NCBI GenBank assembly: GCA_934691625.1 | Contig: CAKUTA010000001.1 | Span: 248,001-312,000, forward strand | Length of the DNA stretch: 64,000 nucleotides | Reading direction: 5' to 3' | Origin: an uncultured Bacteroidales bacterium | Lineage (GTDB): Bacteria > Bacteroidota > Bacteroidia > Bacteroidales > UBA932 | Part shown: in pieces, positions 1-9,263 of the stretch | How the letters are laid out: every line of letters starts with the position of its first letter | Position numbering within the stretch: the stretch's first letter is position 1 | Translations under genes and position numbers: made by a program | The notes under the pieces: model-generated | What the model was told of the DNA's origin: nothing | Seen by the model: the letters and a program-made list of their open reading frames with translations, nothing else | The model's database searches: none

Positions 1-1
1 A

Positions 2-940
2 TACAGCAGCGAGCCTTATGGCGGATTCTATACTCAGGATGAGATTCGTGAGGTCGTGAAATATGCCCAGGACAGGCACATTGTCACGATTCCTGAGATC
101 GAGATCCCCGGGCACAGCATGGCAGCTCTGGCTAGCTATCCATGGCTTGGCTGTACCGGCGGGCCTTATGAGGTGCGTGTGCAGTGGGGGGTCTCCGATG
201 ATGTGATGTGCATCGGGAAGGAATCGACATGGGAGTTCTGCCGCAATGTCCTTGACGAGGTGTGTGAGCTGTTTCCTGGAGAGCTGATACATATCGGCGG
301 AGATGAGGCTCCACGTGTAAGATGGAATGAATGTCCGCACTGCCAGGCTCTTATGAAGAAGGAGGGCATGACTTCAGAGGCGCAGTTGCAGAGCTGGATT
401 ACATCCAGGGTCGAGAACTATCTCGCTTCTAAAGGGAAACGGATCATCGGCTGGGACGAGGTTCTTGAAGGCGGTGTGTCCAAAGGGTGTGTCGTGATGT
501 CCTGGGCAAACGGCAGTACCGGCGGTCAGAAGGCTGCGGCGCTTGGCAATGATGTGATTATGACAGACAAGTTCCATTGCTACTTCGACTGCTATCAGAC
601 GGAATCACGTGAGGGAGAGCTTTTTGCCCATAACAGGAACATCCCGCTGGAGAAGGTGTGGCAATATGACCCTGTGGGCGGCATGGATGCTGCATCTGCT
701 TCACATGTGCTTGGCGTACAATGCAATACATGGACAGAGCATATCTCCGCCATGGACAGGGTCTATTTCATGAACCTTCCACGTATGGCTGCACTTGCAG
801 AGGTTGCTTGGGCATCTCCGGAGAGCCTTTCAGGCTACCACGATTTCCTGGAGCGCCTTCAGGCTTCCTTTATACCGCTCTACAGTGCCGCCTCATGGCC
901 TTTCGCAGAGTTCTACAGACAGGATCTGGAACGCCGGTAG
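2..940 (+). CDS. Glycoside hydrolase family 20 beta-N-acetylhexosaminidase, 5'-truncated by the window
   Basis: This is the C-terminal ~312 residues of a GH20 enzyme, which removes terminal beta-linked GlcNAc/GalNAc by substrate-assisted catalysis. The frame is open from base 2, so the true start lies outside the window. Visible hallmarks are EPYGGFYT near the left edge, EIEIPGHSMA, and HIGGDEAPRVRW, where Asp-Glu is the catalytic pair (Asp polarises the 2-acetamido group and Glu is the general acid/base). The segment VVMSWANGSTGG and the late WTEH motif (residues of VLGVQCNTWTEHI) belong to the substrate pocket of the barrel. The protein ends right after the barrel, with no C-terminal accessory domain. 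Signal peptide or lipobox cannot be judged. The exact substrate is not predictable. Confidence 0.93.
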   Translation, partial: YSSEPYGGFYTQDEIREVVKYAQDRHIVTIPEIEIPGHSMAALASYPWLGCTGGPYEVRVQWGVSDDVMCIGKESTWEFCRNVLDEVCELFPGELIHIGGDEAPRVRWNECPHCQALMKKEGMTSEAQLQSWITSRVENYLASKGKRIIGWDEVLEGGVSKGCVVMSWANGSTGGQKAAALGNDVIMTDKFHCYFDCYQTESREGELFAHNRNIPLEKVWQYDPVGGMDAASASHVLGVQCNTWTEHISAMDRVYFMNLPRMAALAEVAWASPESLSGYHDFLERLQASFIPLYSAASWPFAEFYRQDLERR

Positions 941-1100
941 CGGTGGTATAGACTATTCTGCCATCGGAACTGTTTCACCGGAACGTCCAGTGGTTTCCAT
1001 TATCGCCTGCCTGTGCATCCCGGGAGTTTTATGTGTAATGTAAAATATTAATATATAACGGAACTATGCATTTTAGGCTTGTAAGCCATAATGTTATTTC

Positions 1101-1256
1101 CTCAATTCGCTGATTTACAATTATTTAACATTTTTTAAAATAGCATATGTGATGATTTTGAGAAATGTTAATGCGCTGATATTTAACTGATTAACTAAAA
1201 TGGGCGCTTTATGTTTTCCCACTTTATCTGACGCAAGCCTGAAGTGCATGAGCCTG
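1101..1256 (+). repeat. Interspersed palindromic repeat, family 1, copy 1
   Basis: About 155 bp of AT-rich intergenic sequence that recurs, in reverse orientation, at 22361-22516. The shared parts include TTTACAATTATT, the central palindrome (here 1126-1170, arms TAACATTT...AAATGTTA), GCGCTTTATGTTTTCCCAC and GCAAGCCTGAAGTGCAT. Other copies lie near 37111-37250, 40012-40100 and 48042-48199. This copy sits between the convergent 3' ends of the GH20 gene and the MFS gene. The identity was judged by eye. Confidence 0.85.
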
Positions 1257-1267
1257 ATATATAATAA

Positions 1268-1316
1268 TTTAGCTATATTTCTACTCCACGGTTTACGGAG
1301 TGGAAATATAGCTAAA
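1268..1316. terminator. Long hairpin between convergent genes, probable bidirectional terminator
   Basis: Two 20-nt arms (1268-1287 and 1297-1316) pair with one G-T position around a 9-nt loop; the outer part is TTTAGCTATATTTC. The AT-rich outer stem supplies T-runs on both strands. It lies between the GH20 stop (940) and the MFS stop (1363), so it can end both transcripts. The rest of 941-1362 holds the family 1 repeat and no ORF. Confidence 0.6.
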
Positions 1317-1362
1317 TCATTGAATCATAGATTATAACACTCCACAAAGAAGTTGCCTCTCC

Positions 1363-2703
1363 CTATCGGCGTCTGTATAATCTTGCAAAAATGATTGAGA
1401 CGAAGATGGCAAGCAGGCTCAATGTGATGAAAATAAGCTCTGCATGGAATGCGGCGCTCTGCTCCTGCATCACATTTCCGGGCAGTGACACTTCATTTCT
1501 GAATATGAATCCCACAGCCACCGGAACAAGCAGCATCCCCATGTTCTGGATCCAGTATATGAGCGAATATGCGGTTCCGAGGTTCTTCTCCGGTACGATC
1601 TTGGAGACCGTAGGCCAGAGTGCGGCTGGCACGAGAGAATACCCGACTCCCAGCATTGCGATAGCCACATAGCCGTAGGCAGGATGCCCCTGCGGGGCGA
1701 AAGCTATCAGCAGATGAGCGAGCAGCACCAGTATAGAACCTGAAACCATCCATCTGCTCTCTTTTCCTGACTTGTCCACGAGGAAGCCGAACAGGGGAGC
1801 GAATACTACAGTGAAGAACGGAATCATTGATACCATAAGGCTCGCGCTTTCCACAGGGATCCCGAATCTCGGAATCAGTATGGAAGTGGCGAACTTCTTG
1901 AACGAGATGATGCTGCAGTAGAAGAACACGCAGAGCAGGGCTGACAATATGAAGTACCTGTTTCCCAGGACCTTGAAAATGTCGGAGAACCTGAACTTGT
2001 CATCTTCCGAAGTCTCTTTCCTGTCCGTGGAGCCTGTGACGGCGTCGAATCTGGCATCCATTGCCACGAATATTCCCCACAGAACGGTGCCCGCGAGCAG
2101 CAGAAGAAGCCCTACGAATGCCGGACGTGCCGTCTCCAAGAGCGTGTACACCTCTCCTTCAGGCTTTGCCACCACAAGCATAGGCGATAACAGCAGGGCA
2201 AGAGCCGTTCCCAGACGGGCGATCGCCAGCTGCAGCCCCATTGCAAATGCCATATTCCTGCCCTTGAACCACTTGGCAATGGACCGTGTCACGGCTACTC
2301 CGGCGATTTCACTGCCGAGCCCGAAAATCATGCATCCCGCATACGCCAGAGCAAGCGATGCCTCTGGGGACATCCCCGATGTTATAGCTATTGTGACAAT
2401 GGCTGCTCCGGCAGTCATCAGCCCCACGAAGATGGAGCCTGTGATCCGCACACCCCATTTGTCCAGAAGCATTCCGCATACGATCAGTCCTCCCCATACG
2501 CAGAGGAACGAATATCCGCCGGCATAGAAGCCGTAGTCCGCAGAATCCCACCCCAGCTCCAGCATCTCCGGAGAACGGAACAGCTGGGACAGGGATGAGA
2601 ACATGTCATCAAAGAAATAAGACCCGAACATCGGGACCACGAGACAGGCCAATGCCAGCCAGCGTGACGCGCTTCGGATCTTATCAGCATTTGTTGAACT
2701 CAT
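1363..2703 (-). CDS. MFS transporter (tandem copy 2)
   Basis: A 446-residue integral membrane protein with the hydrophobic pattern of 12 transmembrane helices and a basic cytoplasmic loop after helix 6 (residues ~195-215). The motif-A-like loop LLDKWGVRITG between helices 2 and 3 marks it as a major facilitator. It is clearly homologous to the neighbouring 2712-4079 protein: both share NMAFAMGLQLAIARLG / EMALAMGLEMAIARLG, IAKWFKG and LVPAALWPTVSKI / LVPAALWPSVPKI. The start is taken at ATG 2703 (MSSTNADK); a TTG six bases upstream would add two residues. The start lies 8 bp behind the stop of the upstream paralogue, so the two are cotranscribed. The substrate is not evident; the family resembles bacterial homologues of MFSD1-type carriers. 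Confidence 0.88.
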   Translation of the reverse strand: MSSTNADKIRSASRWLALACLVVPMFGSYFFDDMFSSLSQLFRSPEMLELGWDSADYGFYAGGYSFLCVWGGLIVCGMLLDKWGVRITGSIFVGLMTAGAAIVTIAITSGMSPEASLALAYAGCMIFGLGSEIAGVAVTRSIAKWFKGRNMAFAMGLQLAIARLGTALALLLSPMLVVAKPEGEVYTLLETARPAFVGLLLLLAGTVLWGIFVAMDARFDAVTGSTDRKETSEDDKFRFSDIFKVLGNRYFILSALLCVFFYCSIISFKKFATSILIPRFGIPVESASLMVSMIPFFTVVFAPLFGFLVDKSGKESRWMVSGSILVLLAHLLIAFAPQGHPAYGYVAIAMLGVGYSLVPAALWPTVSKIVPEKNLGTAYSLIYWIQNMGMLLVPVAVGFIFRNEVSLPGNVMQEQSAAFHAELIFITLSLLAIFVSIIFARLYRRR

Positions 2704-2711
2704 TTTCAACC

Positions 2712-4079
2712 CTATTCTTTTACGTTAGGAAGCTCCAGGCCGTAGCCTTTCTTCCTGTCCTCCACCTTCAGCAGGAATGTCAGCAGGAATGCCAGCACAC
2801 CGAATGATGAGAAGATGATCATCGGAACGGTATAGCCTCCGGTTGCCTGAAGTGTGGCGCCGATAAGAAGCGGCACGAGGCAGAGACCGATGTTCTGAAC
2901 CCAGAATATGAGGCAGTATGCGGAGCCGAGGATCTTTTCGTCAATGATCTTCGGGACAGACGGCCACAATGCAGCGGGCACGAGGGAGAATGATACACCA
3001 AGAGTCACGATAAGCACGAGAGCGAGAGCCTTGCTTGGGAAAGCAGGCAGCACGAAGGCGAATCCGAGGTGGCAGATTATCATGATGATTGCTCCGGCCA
3101 TCAGCATTGACGCACCCTTGCCCTTGAAGTCCAGGAATGCTCCGAGGAACGGTGTGAGGATCATGGCGAGGATAGGGAAGCAGCTGAATAGTCTGGAGGC
3201 AGTCTCTGCGGAGACATTCAATGTCTGCTCCAGATAGTTAGGGGCATAGCGCTGGAACGGGAATATTGCACTGTAGTAGAGTACGCAGAGCAGGGCGACA
3301 ATCCAGAACATCTTGCTGCTGAAGATCTTGCCGAGGTCGCTGATGTGGAATTCATCCTCCGGATCCTTCTCTGCAGTCATGATACCGGCCTCGATAAGCT
3401 GTCCGTCGAATTTCCTGTCCATGAATGTGAAGATGAGGAAGAACAGCAGTCCTATGACGAGAAGCGCTGTGCAGAACCCTACAGGGGCGACGACTGAGCT
3501 GTTGAACTTGGCTGCGATCATAGGGGAGATCCACATTACGGCGAATACACCGAGGCGGGCGATAGCCATCTCAAGTCCCATTGCAAGAGCCATTTCCTTG
3601 CCCTTGAACCACTTGGCGATAGCCTTCGACACTGTCGTTCCTGCCATTTCGCATCCGCATCCGAAAATCATGAATCCCAGGCATGCCATCTTCGCGCTTC
3701 CGGGCAATGCTACCCACCAGCTGTCGAGCCATGCGCAGAACTGCGTTGCCTGGAACCAGTCGCTGATACCTATATATTTAATGAATGCACCTGCCACCAT
3801 AAGAGAAGCAGAGAGAAGCCCTGTGAAACGTACACCCATCTTGTCCAGGATGATGCCTGCGAAAATAAGGAAGAAGCAGAACACGTTAAGGAAATACTCT
3901 GATGCGGCATAAGTTCCGAACACAGTGCTATTCCAGTTCAGCTTCTCTTCGATAAGCGACTTCAGCGGGGACATCACATCCACGAACATGTAGCCGAAGA
4001 ACATCATCAGTGCAATGAGCACCAGAACTGACCAGCGGGCTACAGGGCTGTCATTCATTAGTTTTTGAGCTTTTGTCAT
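2712..4079 (-). CDS. MFS transporter (tandem copy 1)
   Basis: A 455-residue, 12-helix major facilitator, first gene of a two-gene minus-strand unit. Landmarks are the N-terminal helix after ARWSVLVLIALMMFFGYMF, the helix 2/3 loop IILDKMGVRFTG, the conserved KAIAKWFKGKEMALAMGLE in the N-half, and LVPAALWPSVPKIIDEK in the C-half. It is a paralogue of the downstream gene, and the pair most likely arose by local duplication. Two subunits of a heterodimer or two carriers with related substrates are both possible. It is divergent from dxs across a 180-bp gap. No substrate can be named from sequence. Confidence 0.88.
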   Translation of the reverse strand: MTKAQKLMNDSPVARWSVLVLIALMMFFGYMFVDVMSPLKSLIEEKLNWNSTVFGTYAASEYFLNVFCFFLIFAGIILDKMGVRFTGLLSASLMVAGAFIKYIGISDWFQATQFCAWLDSWWVALPGSAKMACLGFMIFGCGCEMAGTTVSKAIAKWFKGKEMALAMGLEMAIARLGVFAVMWISPMIAAKFNSSVVAPVGFCTALLVIGLLFFLIFTFMDRKFDGQLIEAGIMTAEKDPEDEFHISDLGKIFSSKMFWIVALLCVLYYSAIFPFQRYAPNYLEQTLNVSAETASRLFSCFPILAMILTPFLGAFLDFKGKGASMLMAGAIIMIICHLGFAFVLPAFPSKALALVLIVTLGVSFSLVPAALWPSVPKIIDEKILGSAYCLIFWVQNIGLCLVPLLIGATLQATGGYTVPMIIFSSFGVLAFLLTFLLKVEDRKKGYGLELPNVKE

Positions 4080-4261
4080 ATTGTATTGTCTTTAATTTAC
4101 ACTAGGTGATGTTTCCGTGGCCAGGCTGTTCTCCGTCTTATGGACAGCCGGCTACGCGATATCAAATCCCTGCAATTTATTCAATAAATCATAAACGGCA
4201 AAATGAAATCGGCTAAAATATCGGGAAATGTTCGTATCTTGTGACAAAATATGTTTTTTCG

Positions 4262-6127
4262 ATGCTTGAAAAGATAAACAGTCCTGAAGATGTACGTGCG
4301 CTGGATGAGGCATCTCTGAAGCAGCTATGTGCGGAGATCAGGCAATATATAATAGAATGCTGCTCGACAAATCCGGGACATCTGGGCTCAAGCCTCGGGG
4401 CCGTGGAGCTTATCGTCGGGCTGCATTATGTGTTCAATACGCCTCATGACAAGATCGTCTTCGATGTGGGGCATCAGGCCTATGCCCATAAGATTCTGAC
4501 AGGGCGTCGCGAGGCATTCCGCAGGAACAGGATGAAGAACGGGCTGAGCGGATTTCCCAGAAGGGATGAAAGCATATACGATGCATTCGGTACGGGACAT
4601 TCCTCCACATCCATCTCCGCGGCGCTGGGGCTTTCATGCGCTGCCAGGATGCAGGGCATTGACGAGAAGGTCATAGCATTGATCGGGGACGGGGCATTGA
4701 CAGGAGGGCTTGCCCTTGAAGGACTGAACAATGCAGGCGCGAGCCATAGCGATATCCTGATAATCCTCAATGACAATAACTGCTCTATAGACAGGAACAT
4801 AGGCGGCCTGCACGACTATCTGCTCCGCCTGACCACGGATCCTACATACAACAGGATCAAGGACAAGATATGGGACAGGATGGGCGACAGCTGGCTGCGC
4901 GAAAAGATGCAGAATCTTGTGCGCACCACCAAGTCTTCCCTTGTGGACGGCTTCGGAGGAGCATTGTTCGAGGCTCTGGGCTTCAGATATTTCGGTCCGG
5001 TGGACGGGAACGATATGGACGCTGTGCTGGATGCGCTCAGGCGTCTGAAGGATATCAAGGGGCCTCGCATCCTGCATACCATAACACGTAAGGGAAAGGG
5101 CTATGCCCCTGCAGAACAGAATCCTACGATATGGCATGCACCAGGGAAGTTCAACCCGGCTACGGGTGAGCGCATTACAGGAGCTCATCAGGCGGACAGA
5201 TATCAGGATGTGTTCGGGAAAGTCCTCCTGGATCTGGCACGCAAGGACAGCCGGGTGGTCGGCATCACACCGGCGATGGCTACGGGCTGCGGGATGAACC
5301 TTCTGGCAGCGGAGCTTCCCGGGCAATTTTTCGATGTCGGGATCGAGGAGGAGCATGCCGTGACATTTTCTGCCGGCCTTGCAGCTGGAGGCATGCGCCC
5401 GTTCTGCAACATATATTCTTCATTCTCGCAGCGAGCCTATGACGAGATAATACATGACGTGGCGCTGCAGAATCTTCCTGTGGTACTGTGCTTCGACAGG
5501 GCAGGGCTGGTAGGAGAGGATGGGGCTACCCATAACGGATGCTATGATATTGCCGCATATCGTCCTATACCAGGAGCTGTGATATCGGCCCCCAGGAATG
5601 AACTGGAGCTTAAGAACCTCATGTACACAGCACTTCATTATGATGGCGGACCTTTTATAATAAGGTATCCGCGCGGGTGCGGTGAAGGTGTCGCATGGGA
5701 GGACCGTGATTATTCCGAGCTTCCAGCAGGCAAGGGGGAGAAACTTCTTGACGGTGATGGACTCGCGATAATTGCCGCAGGACCGGAAGTGAACAGGGCT
5801 CTGGAGGCGGCTGAGAATATCAGGAAGCGTACAGGCAGATGCCCTGCCGTATATGATATAAGGTATATCAAGCCTCTGGACGTGGAAATCATGGAGGATG
5901 CTGCATCCAAGGGGATGATCCTGACTGTGGAGGAAGGCTGCCTTAAGGGTGGGCTTTTCGGGGCGGTAACGGAATATATGGCAGAACATTCGCATATCAT
6001 ACAGGTGGAAGGGATTGGAATCCCGGACGCATATATATGCCAGGACAGGCAGGATAGCCAGCGCAGGGACTGCGGACTGGATGCGTCAGGAATAGAGGGG
6101 AAGGCTTCCAGGATGATGAAAGTGTAA
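4262..6127 (+). CDS. dxs: 1-deoxy-D-xylulose-5-phosphate synthase
   Basis: Thiamine-diphosphate enzyme that condenses pyruvate and glyceraldehyde-3-phosphate to DXP, the first step of the MEP isoprenoid pathway and a precursor for thiamine and pyridoxal. The 621 residues match the family length (E. coli 620). Visible motifs: NPGHLGSSLGAVEL (substrate His), the TPP/Mg motif GDGALTGGLALEGLNNAG...NDNNCSID, then the pyrimidine-domain signature DRAGLVGEDGATHNG, followed by the transketolase C-terminal domain. I start at ATG 4262 (MLEKINS). A GTG at 4241 is in frame, but a possible -7 element (TATCTTGT, 4235-4242) overlaps it. Transcribed away from the MFS pair; the tRNA promoter follows 30 bp after the stop. 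Confidence 0.96.
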   Translation: MLEKINSPEDVRALDEASLKQLCAEIRQYIIECCSTNPGHLGSSLGAVELIVGLHYVFNTPHDKIVFDVGHQAYAHKILTGRREAFRRNRMKNGLSGFPRRDESIYDAFGTGHSSTSISAALGLSCAARMQGIDEKVIALIGDGALTGGLALEGLNNAGASHSDILIILNDNNCSIDRNIGGLHDYLLRLTTDPTYNRIKDKIWDRMGDSWLREKMQNLVRTTKSSLVDGFGGALFEALGFRYFGPVDGNDMDAVLDALRRLKDIKGPRILHTITRKGKGYAPAEQNPTIWHAPGKFNPATGERITGAHQADRYQDVFGKVLLDLARKDSRVVGITPAMATGCGMNLLAAELPGQFFDVGIEEEHAVTFSAGLAAGGMRPFCNIYSSFSQRAYDEIIHDVALQNLPVVLCFDRAGLVGEDGATHNGCYDIAAYRPIPGAVISAPRNELELKNLMYTALHYDGGPFIIRYPRGCGEGVAWEDRDYSELPAGKGEKLLDGDGLAIIAAGPEVNRALEAAENIRKRTGRCPAVYDIRYIKPLDVEIMEDAASKGMILTVEEGCLKGGLFGAVTEYMAEHSHIIQVEGIGIPDAYICQDRQDSQRRDCGLDASGIEGKASRMMKV

Positions 6128-6155
6128 TATTTTTTCGATATTTTTATTGAAAATG

Positions 6156-6186
6156 TTTGCAGAATCAGATTTAATGCCTATCTTTG
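6156..6186 (+). promoter_or_regulatory. Bacteroidota-type sigma-ABfr promoter for the tRNA-tuf cluster
   Basis: TTTG at 6156-6159, then exactly 19 bp, then TATCTTTG at 6179-6186. This matches the Bacteroidota housekeeping consensus TTTG-N19-TAnnTTTG. Transcription would begin about 25 bp before the first tRNA, fitting a strong stable-RNA promoter reading through four tRNAs into tuf. Confidence 0.85.
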
Positions 6187-6218
6187 CAATCCCTTACGAA
6201 ACGTAAGGCAAACATATT

Positions 6219-6292
6219 GCCGATATAGCTCAGTTGGCCAGAGCACGTGATTTGTAATCTCGGGGTCGTGGGTTCAAATCCCTCTATCGGCT
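6219..6292 (+). tRNA. tRNA-Thr (UGU)
   Basis: Cloverleaf with 7-bp acceptor stem GCCGATA/TATCGGC, D-arm with AGCTCAGTTGG, anticodon loop reading TGT, and T-loop GGTTCAAATCC. CCA is not encoded. First of four tRNAs ahead of tuf. Confidence 0.97.
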
Positions 6293-6326
6293 CAAGTTCC
6301 GGAAAAGGCCTTTCCGGTGAAATATT

Positions 6327-6409
6327 GGGAGAATACCAGAGTGGCCAAATGGGGCAGACTGTAAATCTGCTGACTTATGTCTTCGGTGGTTCGAATCCAT
6401 CTTCTCCCA
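6327..6409 (+). tRNA. tRNA-Tyr (GUA)
   Basis: Acceptor GGGAGAA/TTCTCCC, anticodon GTA in ACTGTAAATC, a long (class II) variable arm TGACTTATGTCTTC, and T-loop GGTTCGAATCC. The 83-nt length agrees with a bacterial tRNA-Tyr. CCA is not encoded. Confidence 0.97.
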
Positions 6410-6416
6410 CTCATTC

Positions 6417-6489
6417 GCGGAAGTAGCTCAGTTGGTAGAGCATCAGCCTTCCAAGCTGAGGGTCGCGAGTTCGAACCTCGTTTTCCGCT
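6417..6489 (+). tRNA. tRNA-Gly (UCC)
   Basis: Acceptor GCGGAAG/TTTCCGC with one G-T pair. The anticodon stem TCAGC/GCTGA encloses loop CTTCCAA, giving TCC. T-loop AGTTCGAACCT. Lies 7 bp after tRNA-Tyr. Confidence 0.97.
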
Positions 6490-6510
6490 CTAAAGTTTTT
6501 TATAACTGCT

Positions 6511-6582
<72 letters not shown>

Positions 6583-6628
6583 CTACATTTGTTTATTCAC
6601 AGCAATAACATATTAAAAACATAATATT

Positions 6629-7822
6629 ATGGCAAAAGAAACATTCGTAAGAACCAAGCCGCATGTCAACATCGGTACAATTGGCCACGTTGACCACGGT
6701 AAGACTACCTTGACAGCTGCCATTTCCAAGGTGCTTGTCGAGAAAGGTTTCACAAAGTCTGATGAGGTTAGATCTTTCGACCAGATCGATAACGCACCAG
6801 AGGAGAAAGAGCGTGGTATCACCATCAACTCTTCACACATCGAGTATGAGACAGCTAACCGTCACTACGCACACGTAGACTGCCCGGGCCACGCTGACTA
6901 TGTGAAGAACATGGTAACTGGTGCCGCTCAGATGGATGGCGCTATTCTCGTAGTTGCCGCTACTGATGGTCCTATGCCTCAGACACGTGAGCACATCCTT
7001 CTCGCACGTCAGGTGAACGTTCCTAAGATTGTTGTTTTTATGAACAAGGTTGACCTTGTTGACGATCCTGAGATGCTTGACCTCGTTGAGATGGAGATCA
7101 GGGACCTCCTCAAATTCTATGATTTCGATGAGGACTGCCCTATCATCCGCGGTTCTGCACTTGGTGCTCTTAACGGAGACCCTAAGTGGGAGGACAAGGT
7201 TATGGAGCTCATGGATGCTGTTGATACATACATTCCTATCCCAGAGCGTGAGAATGAGAAACCATTCCTTATGCCTATCGAGGATATCTTCTCTATCACC
7301 GGTCGTGGTACTGTTGTTACAGGCCGTATCGAGAGAGGTACAATCCACGTTAACGATGCAGTTGAGCTCGTAGGCTTCGGCGACGCTCCTAGGCCGACAA
7401 CTGTAACAGGTGTCGAGATGTTCCGCAAGCTTCTTGATCAGGGTGAGGCTGGAGACAATGTTGGTCTTCTTCTCCGTGGTATCGACAAGAAGGATGTCAA
7501 GAGAGGTGAGGTTGTTGCTAAACCTGGTTCAATCACTCCTCATACTGACTTCAAGGCTCAGATCTACGTCCTCAAGAAAGAGGAAGGTGGCCGTCACACT
7601 CCGTTCCACAACCACTATCGTCCACAGTTCTTCATCCGTACACTTGATGTTACAGGTGAGATCACTCTTCCAGAGGGAACTGAGATGGTTATGCCAGGCG
7701 ATAACGTTGAGATCACTGTTAAGCTCATCACTCCAGTTGCACTTAACGAAGGTCTTCGTTTCGCAATCCGTGAGGGTGGCCGTACAGTAGGTGCAGGCCA
7801 GGTAACTAAGATTCTCGAATAA
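6629..7822 (+). CDS. tuf: Elongation factor Tu
   Basis: GTPase that delivers aminoacyl-tRNA to the ribosomal A site. The 397 residues carry G1 GHVDHGKTT, the switch region with RGITIN, G3 DCPGHAD, G4 NKVD and the GSAL (G5) motif, followed by the two beta-barrel domains. Ends in the typical ...AGQVTKILE. Codon use is strongly biased, as expected for one of the most abundant proteins. It sits 47 bp behind tRNA-Thr(GGU) in the usual Bacteroidota tRNA-tuf-tRNA-Trp-secE order and is probably cotranscribed with the tRNAs. Confidence 0.99.
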   Translation: MAKETFVRTKPHVNIGTIGHVDHGKTTLTAAISKVLVEKGFTKSDEVRSFDQIDNAPEEKERGITINSSHIEYETANRHYAHVDCPGHADYVKNMVTGAAQMDGAILVVAATDGPMPQTREHILLARQVNVPKIVVFMNKVDLVDDPEMLDLVEMEIRDLLKFYDFDEDCPIIRGSALGALNGDPKWEDKVMELMDAVDTYIPIPERENEKPFLMPIEDIFSITGRGTVVTGRIERGTIHVNDAVELVGFGDAPRPTTVTGVEMFRKLLDQGEAGDNVGLLLRGIDKKDVKRGEVVAKPGSITPHTDFKAQIYVLKKEEGGRHTPFHNHYRPQFFIRTLDVTGEITLPEGTEMVMPGDNVEITVKLITPVALNEGLRFAIREGGRTVGAGQVTKILE

Positions 7823-7840
7823 TTTTAGTTCAAGATAGAA

Positions 7841-7867
7841 AGTGCCGGTTTTTTCCGGCACTCTTTT
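7841..7867 (+). terminator. Hairpin after tuf
   Basis: AGTGCCGG/CCGGCACT, an 8-bp GC-rich stem with a T6 loop, followed by CTTTTA. It lies between the tuf stop and tRNA-Trp. It may terminate tuf partially or mark a processing point, since tRNA-Trp begins directly after it with no clear promoter of its own. Confidence 0.7.
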
Positions 7868-7869
7868 AC

Positions 7870-7941
7870 AGGGGCATAGTATAAGGGCTAGTATAGTGGT
7901 CTCCAAAACCATTGATGGGAGTTCGAATCTCTCTGCCCCTG
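7870..7941 (+). tRNA. tRNA-Trp (CCA)
   Basis: Acceptor AGGGGCA/TGCCCCT, anticodon CCA in loop CTCCAAA, T-loop AGTTCGAATCT. Located between tuf and secE, the standard position in Bacteroidota. Confidence 0.97.
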
Positions 7942-8022
7942 CTAATATCAAAGGTTACGATTTGGTAATGTTTAACAGACTCTGCGCAAGCTTCCAATAA
8001 GCAGTGTCCATTAAAAGAAAAG

Positions 8023-8211
8023 ATGAGAAAGTTCATTAACTATGTGAAAGGGTCTTTCGAAGAGCTCACCAAGAAGGTGACTTGGCCGACCTGGGCAAAG
8101 CTTCAGAGTTCAGCTCTGCTTGTCATGGTCGCTACTGTCATCATTGCGGCTGTTCTTTTCGTGATTGACTACATTTTCCAGTATCTGATGACAGCAATCT
8201 ACACATTGTAA
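8023..8211 (+). CDS. secE: Preprotein translocase subunit SecE
   Basis: Small 62-residue protein of the SecYEG channel. The amphipathic segment FEELTKKVTWPTWAKLQSSA contains the conserved KVTWPT motif, and a single transmembrane helix follows (residues ~30-55). The short one-helix form is normal outside gamma-proteobacteria. It is followed after 16 bp by nusG, the conserved pairing. Confidence 0.96.
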   Translation: MRKFINYVKGSFEELTKKVTWPTWAKLQSSALLVMVATVIIAAVLFVIDYIFQYLMTAIYTL

Positions 8212-8227
8212 TTTTTTATTCATTACC

Positions 8228-8800
8228 ATGGGCGAGAAAAAATGGTACGTCCTTAGGACTGCAGGAAGCAAAGAGAAGAAAGTCAAAGAGTACCTCGATA
8301 AGGAAATCGAGAGGAGCACAGATTTGCAGAAAGAGATTTCTCAGGTTCTTGTTCCCCTTGAGAAGAAATATACAGTCAAGAACGGAAAGAGAGTCGCTAC
8401 AGAGAAGATTCTTTTCCCGGGCTATGTTTTTATCGAGGCTGAACTTGGCAAGGACTCTGATTATCTTATCCGCAGTCATGTGATTCCTGGTCTGGCCGGA
8501 TTCCTTTCCGAAAAGTCAGACGACACCAAGAGCCAGGGAGAAAAGGTAGCGGTTCCGCTACGCGACGAGGAAGTCAAGAGACTTCTTGGCCAGCAGGACG
8601 AGCAGACAGTGACCGAGGCAGATACCGAAGTCGATTATCAGGTCGGCGACTCTGTCAAGATTACCGATGGTCCGTTCAGTGGTTTCGATGGTACTGTGGA
8701 TGAAATTGCAGTCGACAGAAGCAAAATCAAGGTAATAGTTATGATCTTCGGCAGAAAGACTCTGCTCGAGCTCAACTTTAATCAAGTAACTAAAGAATAA
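8228..8800 (+). CDS. nusG: Transcription termination/antitermination factor NusG
   Basis: 190 residues. The N-terminal NGN domain begins [20 protein letters not shown] and contains [11 protein letters not shown]. The C-terminal KOW domain has [22 protein letters not shown]. NusG binds the RNA polymerase clamp, suppresses pausing and links polymerase to Rho or the ribosome. It ends 4 bp before rplK, so it heads the ribosomal protein operon. Confidence 0.97.
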   Translation: MGEKKWYVLRTAGSKEKKVKEYLDKEIERSTDLQKEISQVLVPLEKKYTVKNGKRVATEKILFPGYVFIEAELGKDSDYLIRSHVIPGLAGFLSEKSDDTKSQGEKVAVPLRDEEVKRLLGQQDEQTVTEADTEVDYQVGDSVKITDGPFSGFDGTVDEIAVDRSKIKVIVMIFGRKTLLELNFNQVTKE

Positions 8801-8804
8801 AATC

Positions 8805-9248
8805 ATGGCAAAAGAAGTAACCGGATTCATTAAGCTCCAAATCAAAGGCGGAGCAGCGAATCCTGCGCCACCAGTAGGACCGGCTCTCGGTTCTAAAGGT
8901 CTGAATATTATGGACTTCTGCAAGCAGTTCAATGCAGCTACCCAGGGTTCTGCAGGAAAAGTGCTCCCAGTTGTCATTACAGTATTCTCAGACAAGTCAT
9001 TTACTTTCGTTGTAAAGCAGCCGCCAGTTGCGGTATCTCTTAAAGAGGCTGCTAAAATCCAGAAGGGATCAGGCGAACCTAACAGACAGAAGGTTGCCAG
9101 TGTATCATGGGATCAGATCAAGACTATTGCCGAGGGCAAGATGGCTGATATGAATGCATTCACACTGAAGTCAGCTATGAAGATGGTTGCCGGAACAGCG
9201 AGAAGTATGGGTATAAAAGTAACCGGAACTTTCCCGGCTGACCTTTAA
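8805..9248 (+). CDS. rplK: 50S ribosomal protein L11
   Basis: 147 residues. The N-terminal [21 protein letters not shown] is the proline-rich signature of L11, which binds 23S rRNA at the GTPase-associated centre. The C-terminal RNA-binding domain ends [15 protein letters not shown]. Follows nusG by 4 bp and precedes rplA by 15 bp. Confidence 0.98.
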   Translation: MAKEVTGFIKLQIKGGAANPAPPVGPALGSKGLNIMDFCKQFNAATQGSAGKVLPVVITVFSDKSFTFVVKQPPVAVSLKEAAKIQKGSGEPNRQKVASVSWDQIKTIAEGKMADMNAFTLKSAMKMVAGTARSMGIKVTGTFPADL

Positions 9249-9263
9249 TAATTCACATGCATT

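Noticed and set aside
4241..4261. GTG start for dxs at 4241
   Set aside because: It overlaps a possible -7 element, and the family N-terminus fits ATG 4262 better.
4634..5356. 240-codon open frame antisense to dxs
   Set aside because: Fully inside dxs, composition typical of a shadow frame, no promoter.
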